From NCBI GenBank assembly GCA_030704615.1, contig CM060732.1, forward strand, positions 62,851,053-62,911,052: a stretch of DNA of 60,000 bases, read 5' to 3'. Position numbers and translations under genes: made by a program. This document shows positions 31,004 through 42,688 of the stretch, one piece after another. This DNA is from Takakia lepidozioides (Eukaryota; Streptophyta; Takakiopsida; Takakiales; Takakiaceae). Positions within the stretch are counted from its first letter, which is position 1; each line of letters begins with the position of its first letter. The notes under the pieces were generated by a model. That model worked only from the letters and a program-made list of their open reading frames with translations, was not told where the DNA came from and made no database searches.

Positions 31004-34000
31004 GAGATGGACGATGAAAATAAGAGTTGTTCACCAGACATTGTGGTCTCAAAACTGAAATACGAATTAGAGAACGGTCGCACAGAACTCCGACTGTTGA
31101 GGGTACCGTGTTTGACTCTGAAATCCCTCATGTGAATTTTGATGCATGATCGTTGAGTGCGGATCCAGTGCCGAGGAATGACATTGACAGAAACCACGAG
31201 ATATAATTCCGCAGCAGCTTCAAAAGACGCCGGGGCAGCAAATACGTTGCAGCACATTATAATCGATAGTCTTTGTCTTCATACACAATCTGCAATAACT
31301 TCCATACATATTTTAATTTTTGCAGATGTATATCAGAATTTGAGACGATAGCATTTGCAGGGTACTGTACACCTGCGTCCATGTAGTACTCACACAACCA
31401 TTTGTTCAGGAGAAGGAGAACAATACAAGGAATGAAGTCGAAACGCTTCTGGAGGTCATTTCTTGCTCTTGGAGCAAACTTCAATCAGTTTCGTTGTTTC
31501 TGTGCTTACGACGGTTAAAGTTTTGTAGATTGAGCTGGTTGAAAGAAAGAAAGAAAGGAATATTACAACGTCCGGGAGAGTAAGTATGGGGTTGAAGGTC
31601 AAGCATGCAGCGGGGAGAGAGAAATGAAATGAAATGAAATGGTGCTTTATAACGTCCCCGGAAAGCTCATAGAGCTTATGGGACAAAATGGAAGAAAACA
31701 TGAGAAAGGAAAAGAGAAAGAAAAAGAAATAAACGTACAACGTCCACGCCCCACCCCCGAGAGAGAGGGAGGAGGTGAGGGCACAAGAAATGAGGGCGGC
31801 GTACAAACAAGTTTGTGATGAGGAAATTCTGAAATACAGAAGCAAAAGGCTCTTCAGCTGGAACGGGAGCAAGAGGTGGGCACTCTCCAGGCTAGTCTTG
31901 CAGCAGCCGATTTTTCCCGTCAAAAGTTTGAAAACGCTGTGAGAACTACAACATCCTTTCTCCCTTTAGTGTGAATTGCTAGGCTCGTCTTGTAAAGCAG
32001 CTACAGACTCCTCGTCAAGGTAGCAATGTGATAGCCACAAAGGAGATAACCTCCATCATTGGAACACACCATGGGGTCGCCACCTTTGTGCATTGCATAT
32101 ATAGGTAGGTAGCCCTCAGAACTTGGTAGTTTGGTTCATTGTGTAGGGGAGAGCAGGCCCAACGGTTGGATGGCACCTGGTGAAATTGACTGAAAGACTC
32201 TGTGTTTGCAGCTAAACAACACAAGGCAGGATAAATCTGCCAAGGAAGGGGAATGTCATCAGCTTAAACTACAAATCAAGGCAATCCTCCAGTCAAGAAA
32301 TACTGTAGCAGAACAGTTGAAGGTATGTTGGCATACTTGCTAGGTGTTCCTGACTCGTGTGGCCTGATTAGCAGTGAAAATAAACTTTTGCCTATCTTTG
32401 AGTATGAAGCTAGATTGTCTACAACAGACTTATATTTGATTTGTAGGTATTCCATGCTTCCATCCTCAACTTTGGGTAACTGGATCAGCAAGGACATGTC
32501 TGAATATGGATGCTTCTTTCAATTGTCTTAGGCTGCAAATTATGAGTTGGAGAACAGCCTAAAGGCTGCGAAATCTGAGCTAGTGGCTACCCAGGAGAAG
32601 CTCAGCAGACATTCTATTCTGTCTGAAGCCCTTGAGAGTGAGGCCACCTCTGTGACAAAAGTCCTGCATGAGACTCGCGAGCTTGTTCTCTCCAAGGAAG
32701 AATACAGTAAGACTGGTCTGAAAAGCCCTTACTGCATACACGTCATATGGGCTCAACAACTGGTAAACTGAAGCTACCAGGAAGTCTGTCTGTAGGATAG
32801 CAAAAATCACGGACGATGAAAGCAAATAGACAGTATGTCATGTTGGAGAAACCCTGCTAAGACCTGAAGCCACAGACCTACTCATGTGGTGATGAAGCTG
32901 CAACAGATTCTCATCTCTACTATCTCATTACAGCTACAGTGTGTGATATTCTTCAGGCAATAATATCGCACAATAGTCTGGTGTCACTTAAACATCTGTT
33001 GTTTGGCTGATAGCCACCCTTGTTGCTTGCTTGCCAAATAAAAAGAAGGCTAAGTATGGATATGGTAGTTGCTTTGGTTCCACTGCAAGTGACTAAGCTT
33101 CCAATTAGTTTGGAAGTCTTCAAATAAGCAACTGTGGTGCTGGTATCCTGGCAGCACTGGGGCTGCAAAAACAACTGGACTACGTTCTTGGGTTTGAGAA
33201 AAGATTTGTAGGTGAGATCCCCTATCTCCTTTTGGCTTATGGTCATCTGCTCTGATGGACTTGCATAGTTTCTCTGTTTTCGACATGGATGAGAATGAAA
33301 TTTGTGGTGGATATAACTTTTACAGCCCAGATATGTACTCTGGAAGGACAAGTGAAGGATGATTTGGTGCACCTCTCAGCCAAAGATATGGAAATTGTAA
33401 ATTTGAAGGAAAGTTTGGAGGCCTTGAAAGATGACAGTGAGCATAAAGCCAAATTGACATCAATATCCTCCTTTACTATGGTCATAGCTGGACCTTTAGT
33501 TATCACTACATTACTTGACTGGTGCTTGAAGCAGATGCACTTCGTCAATATCTGTACCTGGTGTTTCCCTGTCGTATATTCTTCTTTCATGCATCATTGG
33601 CCTTTTGTATGTTTGCCTTAACTGGGAAACTTGAGACAGAGCATTGAGAATAAAGAGAAACTCATCTCCAAAATGGTAGAAGACAAGGAGGTAAGGTCAA
33701 AACTGCAGTGCCTACCTTATTGAAGAGGATGCATCTCCACCTAGCATGCTTATGTATGTTGATGATGAGATGCCTATATTCGGAAGAGGAATATGTGTCT
33801 GCATCATGGGTGAGTGAGCCTGTTCGTTTGAAGGTGTAAAGAGAAGAACTGTCATCATTTGGTTTGAAATAGGGATGCAGACAGAGAGAGAGGAGAAAGA
33901 GAGAAATGAAATGAAAGTGAACATCAACAAAGGGCCACGAGGGCCCATGGGACAAGGGAAAGCAAACCAAGGACCCCAATGTGACGGCAGCCAGTTCACG

Positions 34001-34986
34001 ATATTTTGCAGGTACTGCTTTCTCAGTTAGAGACTTGGGGTCAACTGGTGAAAAAGTTCGAAGCAACAATCACGTCGCAGGAAATGGTGTTAGAGAAAAC
34101 CCGTGAAGGGATGTTGCGCTTCCAGGAACAGGCGAAATTCTTTCGGTCAAAATATAATCAAGTGAGGATAAACACTCCAGCAAGCAGATATAGGAATCTC
34201 TGTTTTTTGTTCATTATATTTACTGCAAGACCATGTAATGTCTCAATCAAGATGTGATACCTTATTTGCATTTCCTTGAAGACATTAAGGATGTGGGGCC
34301 ATAACCAGTATAGCTAAGAGCTAGCATCTCCAAGATGGTACTCCTCTCTCCTAGGGAGCTCTTATCGAATACCAATCATAGCTTAGTAGAGGCTGGCATC
34401 GCATGCTGCTTACACTAAGCTTCATGAAAGCCTGTCATTTTAAACTCTTCAACTTTCATCTCCTGATATGGAAGTCTCAATGCACATCCTGGCTTCATAG
34501 GTTGAAGCACAGCTCTCCGTCTCTATGAAAACTAATGACAAACTCGTTGAAGATCAAAAGGCAAAAACACAAAGGTATGTTTGTCTCAGTCCCATCCTTT
34601 GCGTGAGCTTCAACTAGTATAAATACCATTCAGAATTTGTATGACAATCTTTCTCTACCTGGATCCACAGACCGTGCTCTCAATGTTCTCTCTTTCTGTT
34701 CTTGTCAAAGGTCTAGGAGTGTGTATTTCTTGTATGAGGACTTCTTAGTTAGGAAGTCAAATAAATTTTCATAATCACCACCCCTTTGCTCCTCCTTCTG
34801 GTTTGTCACTTCAAGGGGGAGTACTAGGCTGTTTGTCTCATTTGTTGCATTTGACCAGATATGGAGAAGAGAGAGATGAATGGAATCGTACGGAAGCAAA
34901 ATTGCATCTTGAGCTGTCGGACTTGCGCAAGCACATTGCCAATCTGGAGAATGAAAATAGAGCCACAACCTCAACTAAATTCTCTG
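31004..34986 (+). CDS. coiled-coil protein, multi-exon (5' and 3' ends not resolved)
   Basis: Ten exons chain with consistent phase: 31004-31102, 31840-31938, 32212-32322, 32532-32706, 33326-33436, a 26-nt microexon 33535-33560, 33640-33690, 34012-34161, 34501-34574 and 34859-34986. The product is almost entirely heptad-like and charged (KQKALQLEREQEVGTLQ, YELENSLKAAKSELVATQE, LEGQVKDDLVHLSAKDMEI, KLHLELSDLRKHIANLENE). It should be a long parallel coiled coil, so a structural, motor-associated or chromosome-associated role is possible; I do not recognise the family. The start exon was not found. The 3' end may continue into 35193-35273 or even into the PHD-finger gene 700 bp downstream, which would make one coiled-coil/PHD protein. 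Introns contain SINE-like insertions. Confidence 0.65.
31555..31760 (-). repeat. cluster of SINE-like element family C ends in intron
   Basis: Three phased copies of an AACGTCC box (31567, 31652, 31739) lie at a spacing of about 86 bp. Each is accompanied by GAAA/GAAAT-rich sequence, including GAAAT repeated four times (about 31620-31640), and CTCATAGAGCTTATGGGACA. Related single copies are at 33880-33965 and 50905-50970. Read on the minus strand they end in T/C-rich tails. Confidence 0.5.
33880..33965 (-). repeat. SINE-like family C copy in intron
   Basis: GAGAGAAATGAAATGAAAGT followed by GGGCCCATGGGACAAGGG. It matches the layout at 31615-31690 (GAAATGAAAT...CTTATGGGACAAAATGG). Confidence 0.45.
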
Positions 34987-35415
34987 GTGGGCACTGGCTG
35001 CAGAGACCTCCTAATGTCTTCTTCTCCTTAAGTTTCATTTCTTCTTCTTCACTGGCACGGCACATATGTGGTGAAAAGCTCTTGCAACCACAAAGTCTAC
35101 TCTGTTTTCGAGGCGTTTATGAGCTGCAGAGAGGGGAAGAAGGTCTCTTTTTTGAAAAACTATGTCCGTAACACTCTATGTGTGACCTGCAGGTTTTGTT
35201 GTCCTGTGGGGGTGCAAAACCTGTAGTAGGTACAGAAGATGCACATGTAGATATCTGCGGCATCTGCAATCTTGTGAGACTGTTGTTCTGGATTGGTGTG
35301 ATTTCACTTGTAATGTTGCTCATTGGTAGCGCATAGTTCATGAGAAATATGAGCCCTCCTGGCGCCAGTTATTATGTTTCTACCACCACGAACATGCGGT
35401 CATTTATACCATGGT

Positions 35416-35600
35416 GTAGGACAAGATTTTGGACAGAGGGTGTTGGTCCGTACAATGACTGGGGCAGACAGGGTTGTCATCGTTGATCCTGCTTGGAATC
35501 CAAGGCAATCAAACTCAGGCCCAGAGGGCGGAAGGGACAGAACAAAGAATAGGAACCACTACCATTGGAGAAGGCTCACTCCAGTAGAGGACCACCCCTG
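35416..35600 (+). pseudogene. SNF2-type helicase C-terminal fragment
   Basis: After a TAG acceptor the frame reads VLVRTMTGADRVVIVDPAWNP, the segment leading to the last helicase motif of SNF2 ATPases (LTGADRVI.DP.WNPS). One frame over, it continues NQTQAQRAEG..EQRIG, recalling DNQ..DRAYRIGQ. The frameshift and the GGLGL-like region reduced to GQRVLV suggest a decayed fragment of a chromatin-remodelling ATPase. Alternatively it is an exon of a divergent SNF2 protein sharing this locus. No other helicase motif is visible. Confidence 0.5.
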
Positions 35601-35691
35601 AAAATCAAGAAGACCTTTACGGAAGCATCAAGTATAGATCATCAATGCATGTATTCTTTTGACTGACTCTTGACTTCCATCTTTCTTACAG

Positions 35692-38197
35692 TTACAAGTG
35701 CAAGAACCATGCCAAACCATGACCTTCCAGCACCTGCGGGCCCTCACAATGAGCAGCAGAAGGTAGCATTAGACACCAGTGGTGATAGAACCTCTCAAAC
35801 ATCAGACATTTCTTCTCACAAGATCAGCTCTATTCTCACGCGATTGGGTCGACTATTGCCTCCCTCCTTGGAAACTGTGATGGAGAGCTCCCTTCCCATG
35901 GGCACCCATGCGGATGACTTCAGCTGCATGCCTGTGTTGGGAGAGACACTGCTGCATGGATATGGTTGTGACCTAGAAGGTAAGAGTACCACATATGCTG
36001 TGAGCGTACCTGTTACTGTCCCCTCCAGACATTCTGCAATGATGATTGGCATATGCTGCCTATACATGTGGTAGGTGTGGATTTACTCCTTAAAACTTCT
36101 ACAAAAGATTGGGGAGTTTTGCTTTTGTACCCTTGACCACTTCCAGTCCTAGGATGAGCTTGTTGTAATCTGCTGCTACTTGCAGGATTCAGATCAGTTT
36201 CAATGTAAGTGGGCATTGACTGTCATTCTAGGAAATTCCTGACCCCAGCCTCCAAAATTATGTGTCATCACCTTGTATAGGTTTGCAAGGGGGTCAAAAT
36301 GCAGGTTGTAGATGTGACCTATTCTCCAACCCGATTGATAGGATAATCTACAGTATTTTATGCTAATGTAACTGCCGCAAACCATTTAGCCTTCCGACCA
36401 TGGGCCAATGTTGGATCCATAGTGCCCACTGACAAAAAAGCATCAGCACATTCCAGCATATTTGGTAACTGTCGATGCTTTTAGGTGCAGGCAACTCAAT
36501 TTGTCAAAATCTGCAAGATTTACACAGCCTGCAGTGGAGCCCAGTACTCCAAAATGGGTCGCTGCAGCAAGTAAGGCTTATATTTGTTGTGTAACACTCT
36601 CTGGACATGCAGATGAAATCAAGAGCGTGGAAGCACTGCTCTGTCCTGCAGTAGAGGAACCTGGAAGTCAGGTCTTATGTCAGTTGGAGAGTTCTGGGGA
36701 TTGCCAGCCAGGTGTCTCTTCTGTCCAACTCACATCAAACACACTCATGAATTATGCAAATTCACTGCCCTCAACTATGCTAAATGTGGACTTTGTGATT
36801 TTCACGGATGTAAAAGAGAGTGGGGAATCCTTGCTTCGACCAATTAAGGGAGTCGAAACCACCATCCAGGTCTCTGGTGGGTTGGAAACAACAGCGATTG
36901 ATTGTGCAAGAGCAGACTTGCCAGCTCAACCTGGACCGGTCTCTTCATCAAGAGTGAAATCTCTCAGTGGCACGCCATTTGAAGATGGGGGTGGTGATGG
37001 ACCACCACAATGGCCTGATACGACTGTGATTGACCTTACCGAAGTAGAGGAGCTAAAGGATGTCTGCTATGATGGTCAAGGATACAATCTTCCCCTTAAT
37101 ATTCCCACAAGCAGGTCAGCTTTGCTTGGTGCAGCTTCTGTTGAAGAGGTGCGACCAGGAAAGGAGCCGCCTGTATCACCAGCACTGCATATTCTTGAAG
37201 CAACTTCAGAACCACCTTTCTCCATTGCCAGGGCAGAGACTTTTCGCAACCCTGTTCAAGAGCAAAAGACCCTGGATACTGGGCTTTCTCATGTTACCAC
37301 AGTACTTGAGCCAACAAATCCTGCAGTTACCCACCTTACAGCAAGAAAGGGCTGTGTCTCCACAACCCTGCATAATCCAATTTCTGGAACCTCAGGAGCA
37401 GCGCAAATTCTTCATCCAAGAACAACTTGCATGTGCAATAATCCACCTTATGGTTACATGGTAATTTCTCTACAAAATATCTCGTCGGATCACTCATAAG
37501 TGAGCTATTGATCAGACTTGCCTTAGGCTGGCAAATAGGCAGGGTCCCAGTGGCCATGTGTCTCCAGATTTCAGATATTTCAGTTCTTTGAGCAGCTTAA
37601 GGTACTGGTGTACCATTGTCGTCTGGATTACAATACAAGCTGAGGTAGAGGGGCGAGGACAGGGGTTTTAAGGGGGGATGATGATAGAGGTGGTTTCATG
37701 CTTGTTTTTTTAACACCCTTGAAACTCCTCCATTGAAGTACCTACATTCTCATTTGAGAACCAGCTATTTGCACAAATCATTAAGTCTGCAGCTGGATGG
37801 TTTGAGCAATGAGGGCTACTGATGTTTATTGCAGGTGAAATGCGTTGTATGTGCTAGGCATTTCCATGCTAGCTGCATACATCTTCAATCCAGCCTTCCA
37901 GGTGAACTTCGGCTGTATAGCAAATTCTTTTTGCACATGTTACCATCTCTTTCCTATCCTTGTCTTTTCCATTGTCTGTCCTGGGTGTGTTGTGCCATAT
38001 ATTACAGCAAGCACATGCACATTGTCTATTCTTGCATGTGAGCACACTGCCTTAACATGATTTTGGTTACAGGGGCAGATTATATCTGCCAAAATTGCAA
38101 AAATATGCCCACTAAGAAGCGCCGGCGCCTGGATCCCAGGAAGCGCAAGCAGGGACCTGCCAAGACGAACCTGTTGAATTTTCAAGCAAAGCCTTGA
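35692..38197 (+). CDS. PHD-finger protein, C-terminal exons
   Basis: Exons 35692-35979, a 19-nt microexon 36186-36204, 36485-37460, 37835-37901 and 38073-38197 (ending TGA) join in phase throughout. The first two exon lengths only fit if the microexon is included. The protein is largely disordered and Ser/Thr-rich, with a SUMO-interaction-like TVIDLTEVEEL in the long exon. It ends in a PHD finger split over three exons: CMCNNPPYGYM, VKCVVCARHFHASCIHL, then ADYICQNC. This gives C-C-C-C-H-C-C-C spacing. A basic nuclear signal (KKRRRLDPRKRK) follows. PHD fingers read histone H3 tails, so a nuclear chromatin role is likely. An upstream exon must supply one base of phase; it may lie in the SNF2-like or coiled-coil region. 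I cannot name the gene. Confidence 0.75.
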
Positions 38198-38538
38198 CCC
38201 TCTGGTATTTTGGTAGTATAGTCCAGTATGCTTTGTCTTCTGGATTGTGAGATTAGGCCTCAAAAACTTCGAGCTCCAGCTGCTTATTCATAAACGTGTT
38301 TGTGAACTTGGGCCAATTTTCTTTCACTCATAACCTACTCAAGTCAAGTGCAATTTGGGCTAATTTTCCACTTAGTTGTGTAGACCACAGACCAGCTATT
38401 GGAAGGTTGATGTGCAACAGGAAATGTCCTCAATAGTAAATCGTAGTCAATATTCTCAGGGAATGGTGGATGGACTAAGTAGCTACACTTATCAATGAAT
38501 GAAGCAAGACAATCCTACCTTTCCAGAAAAACATTGTT

Positions 38539-41448
38539 TCACCAGTAATCCCCACAAGAACAAACCCCATCTTTGAAGTGGTGAAAGCGCTTCGCATCAA
38601 GTACAATAATTGCTCTGCCAACCATCTTTGAGATGAACTTGGTGGAGGTGTGGCAGTCACTACACACCCGAAGATTCTTGATGAGACGGAGAGGCGTCCT
38701 GGGGGACGTGCTGATCAGCCCAAAACCAATGGCCAGCTTCTCACTGTGGTGGCAAAGAGACAATTCCTTTTGCTCCTCCCCCACATCATGCAATACAAAA
38801 CGCGTGTCAGGCACATACCCTGCTTCCTTCATCTGCCCAGACAATCTTCTCAGCTCAGCATGGATTTCCTCAATTTTTGGATGCGATTTGTCATCTACAA
38901 CAAAGGTGTGCACCCTCTTGTCGACCTCAATGGAGCAGTAACCTGGCTCCTTTCTAACCCCTCTGACCTTCATCATATTTCTCACTTTTGCACTATCATC
39001 CCACCTGCCGGCTGCGTCATAGATGTTTGATAGCAACGCATAAGGTGCGGCGTCCTATTCATCCCACTTGAGAATAGATGTTGTCGCACGTTCAGCCATC
39101 TCCACATTGCCGTGGATTCTGCAGGCACCAAGCAAGGCTATCCACACCACAGCATTTGGTTTCATTGGCATTTTTTCAATGAGGTCCTCAGCCTCATCCA
39201 ATCGCCCTGCACGGCCAAGAAGGTCCACCATGGAGCTGAAGTGTTCCAGTGCTGGGGTGATGCCATGATCTTGACTCAGGGAGTCAAAGTAGTATTTGCC
39301 TTCCTCCACTAGGCCAGCATGGCTACACGCAGAAAGAACACATAGAAAAGTGATACTGTCCAGCTTCAGCCTTCCACTTGCATTTCTTCCAAAAGTTGCA
39401 GGGCCTCCATATCATAACCATGCTGTGCATATCCTGCGATCATGGCATTCCAGGACACCACACTTCGTTCAGCCATATTATCGAACACCCCTTTGCATCC
39501 TCAATGCGCCCACATTTGGCATACATGTCCACGAGGGTATTGTTCAGAATGGTTCAATACCAGCTTTGATGATGTCACCATGGACCTCTTTGCCCTTTTC
39601 CAGGGCTGCCAGGCTCGCACATGCATTGCAAACACAAACAAATGTGACGTGGTCAGGCTTCACCCCATTCTGCATCATTTGCTCATAGGTCTCCAAAGCC
39701 TTCATCCCGCACCCCTGGTGTGCATATCCTGTGATCATCGCGTTCCAAGACACCACATTTGTTTCGGCCATATGGTTGAACACTCCCTTTGCATCTTCGA
39801 TGCTCCCGCATTTGGCATACATGTCCACCAGGGCAGTGTTGACATCTGGTACAATCCCAGCTTTGATAATGTCACCATGGACCTCTTTGCCCTTTTCCAG
39901 GGCTGCCAGGCTCGCGCATGCAGTGCAAACACAAACAAATGTGACCTGGTCTGGTTTCATCCCTTCCCGCATCATTTGCTCATTTGCCTCCATCCCACAC
40001 CCATGCTGCGCATATCCTGCAATCATTGCATTCCAGGACACCACATCGCGTTCAGCCAGATTGTCGAAAACTCCCTTTGCATCCACGATGCTGCCACATT
40101 TGGCATACATTTTCATCAGGGCAGTGCTCAGAAGGACATGTGGTACAATTCTAGCTTTGATGATGTCACGATGGACCTTTTTACCATTTTCCAGGGTTGC
40201 CAGGCTCGCACACACATTGCAAACGCACATGAATGTGATCCGATCCGGCTTCACCCCTTCCCACATCATTTGCTCATAGGTCTCCAAAGCCTCCATCCCA
40301 CACCCATGCTGTGTGTATCCTGCTATCATCACATTCCAGGACACCACATCACGTTCGGCCATATGGTCGAACACTCCCTTTGCATCCTTGATGCTCCCAC
40401 ATTTGGCATACATGTCCACCAGGGTACTGTTCAGAATGACACCGGGTACAATTCCCGATTTGATGATGTCACAGTGGACCTTTTTGCCCTTTTCTAGGGC
40501 TGTCAGGCTCGCACACGCATTGCAAATGCCAACAAACGTGACCCTGTCGGGCTTCACCCCTTCCCGCATCATTTGCTCATAGGTCTCCAAAGCCTCCATT
40601 CCGTACCCGTGCTGCACATATCCTGCAATCATAGCACTCCACGACACCATATCTCGTTCAGCCATATTGTTGAACACTCCCTTTGCATCCTGGATGCTTC
40701 CACATTTGGCATACATGTTCATTAGGGCAGTGTTCAGAATGACATCTGGTACAATTCCAGCTTTGATGATGTCACCATGGACCTCTTTGCCCTTTTCCAG
40801 GGCTGCCAGGCTTGCACATGCATTGCAAACGCAAACAAACGTGATGTGGTTGGGCATCACCCCTTCCCGCATCATTTGCTCATATGTCTCCAAGGCACTC
40901 TTACCACACCCATACTTGGTAAGTCCTGCCATCATAATATTCCATGTGACCAAACCTCGTTCAGGCAAGTTGTTGAACACTTGGTATGCATCCACGATGC
41001 TCCCGCACTTAACATACATGTTGACAAGGGTGTTGTGTAGAAACACGTTTGGCTTGAATCCGCTTTGGATAATGTGAGCGTGCACCTGCTTTCCAGCTTC
41101 CAGGCCTTTCATCTTGATGCACTCACGCAAAAGACATACATACGTATCTGACTCTGCTGAAATGCCTCCTTGGTATAAAGTCCGTAGAGCCTCTTTCAGT
41201 CGCCCTGCCTCACATAGCATCCTCACATGCCCAGAAGTGCCAGAGGAGGCATTGTGGACTCCCTCTCTTCGTCCTATTTCGGAAGCTGTGGTCATGGTGG
41301 AGGTGCCTGAATTTATCAACTGTGCTACTGCTGCTGCTTCCAGTTCACCATCCACCCATGTAGGTTTCTTGTAGCTACCGATCCACATGGAATTATACGT
41401 AATCTTGTGATTGAAATCCAGCCCTCTTGGATGAATCTGGAACCACAA
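38539..41448 (-). pseudogene. PLS-DYW PPR locus 3, disrupted
   Basis: The first 634 codons (41448 to 39544) are open and carry six P-L-S triplets with unusually uniform sequence (VVSWNAMIAGYAQHGCGMEA, VTFVCVCNACASLAALEKGK). Lesions follow, judged against its own repeats: a 7-bp deletion near 39545-39555, a 1-bp deletion near 39490 and a 1-bp deletion near 39373. Together they remove 9 bp and return to the original frame. Further on is an in-frame TAG at 39055-39057, where paralogues have a sense codon before YxLLSNIY. The terminal DYW domain is still intact (HSEKLA, CSDCHT, HHFKDGVCSCGDYW). The preserved domain and few lesions suggest recent loss, or errors in the assembly. If functional it would have been an organelle C-to-U editing factor. 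Confidence 0.85.
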
Positions 41449-41984
41449 TCCATCCCGGCTCCTTCAGCTATCCCTGCCTCTGCACCAATAATCTATAGAT
41501 CCTTGCCTTGATGCTAGAAGTTGACGGCCTAGACTGTTCTAGCAAGCACCCCAACCTTACTTATCACACACAAGTTCCTATGCTAAATTGCTCCCAAGAC
41601 TTTACAAATGTGCTGGGGAGAGAGAGGATGACAATTTCCAAGAAATCTTTGGGAGGAATATTGAAGTCTGCTTCTCTCTGTAACCTTACAGGCACTCACC
41701 TTTTTGCCTTGATTGTCCCACCATGGACTAAAGTGTGAAAGATATTTATTCCAAAGATTCTCCTCGTCTCTGTCATCTTCTTTCGGATACTTTCCTGTTG
41801 CCACATTGGCAGTAACATGTCATAATTACTCCAAACAACCAAAGATCCACCCCATGAGCTTGGAGAACTCAAAATGAAAATTCAGGGACGACTCTGATAA
41901 GAGGGCAAAACTGGCCAAAATATGTTGAAGAAGCAGGTGTCCTCACCACATTGTCCTTCACCTTGTGTCATGAATGCGGCTAGC

Positions 41985-42030
41985 TTTTCTTTCACCCACG
42001 GAAGATTCAACTGACCATGAACCCAAAAGG
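41985..42030 (-). other. segment conserved upstream of PPR genes
   Basis: The minus strand encodes LNLPWVKEKLAAF about 540 bp upstream of PPR locus 3, related to the segments at 12115 and 22973. The remaining 41.45-42.69 kb holds only overlapping short frames with no recognisable content. Confidence 0.45.
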
Positions 42031-42688
42031 ACCTCTTGTGTGAGCTGCTTGTGTCTGTAGTCAGGTGATCTCCGATTTGTCTGTGACAACCACCACGGTG
42101 CAGCTCAGCAGCCAGAGATTTAAACACGGCCTCCTAAGACCAAGCTGATCCTCCTAAGTACCGTGTAAATGAGACCCAATCATGATACTCACAGGAAGAG
42201 CCCACATTTGCAGAACGGACAACCTTCTTCACATCGTACAGTAAGAAAACCACACCTTGCAATTGCGGTTGTCCCACCATTGTGAAGGAACTTCAAAAAA
42301 CTCATGCCAGATGCTCCACGCTCCCCAGTACAACTTTGTGCCCGAAAATCCGACAGCATCAACATTTTGACAAGCTCCTTTACAGCGGAGTGCTGTGGAG
42401 CTTTCAACAGCATTCATGCAAGGCTCCATTGGACCCTACACAACCGAGAGTCCACAACGACGAGCTTCGGGGCAGCACTTCACCTACCTAAAATCCTGTC
42501 TCTCTGTCAGTGTATGGGGGTATCTCGACGGATGTCGATCGATGAATACCATTGGCGTGTGGGTACAGTAGATGAACACTGACCCGCTGGAAAAACAGGC
42601 GCCCCATCATTTCGGAGGGTCTTCTCGCACAGGAGAAGATCGCCCTCTTGTAGTTACACAAACCCCAAGCCACAGCTCCTGATCGGCT

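Noticed and set aside
39055-39057. In-frame TAG in PPR locus 3 as a site for RNA editing rescue
   Set aside because: U-to-C editing of stop codons occurs in organelle transcripts of some seed-free plants, but this is a nuclear gene, so I treat it as a disabling mutation.
39442-40497. Long plus-strand frame of 351 codons (and similar ones at 9198-10485 and 20225-22696)
   Set aside because: These are antisense to PPR loci. Their length reflects the repeat structure and codon use of the real minus-strand genes.
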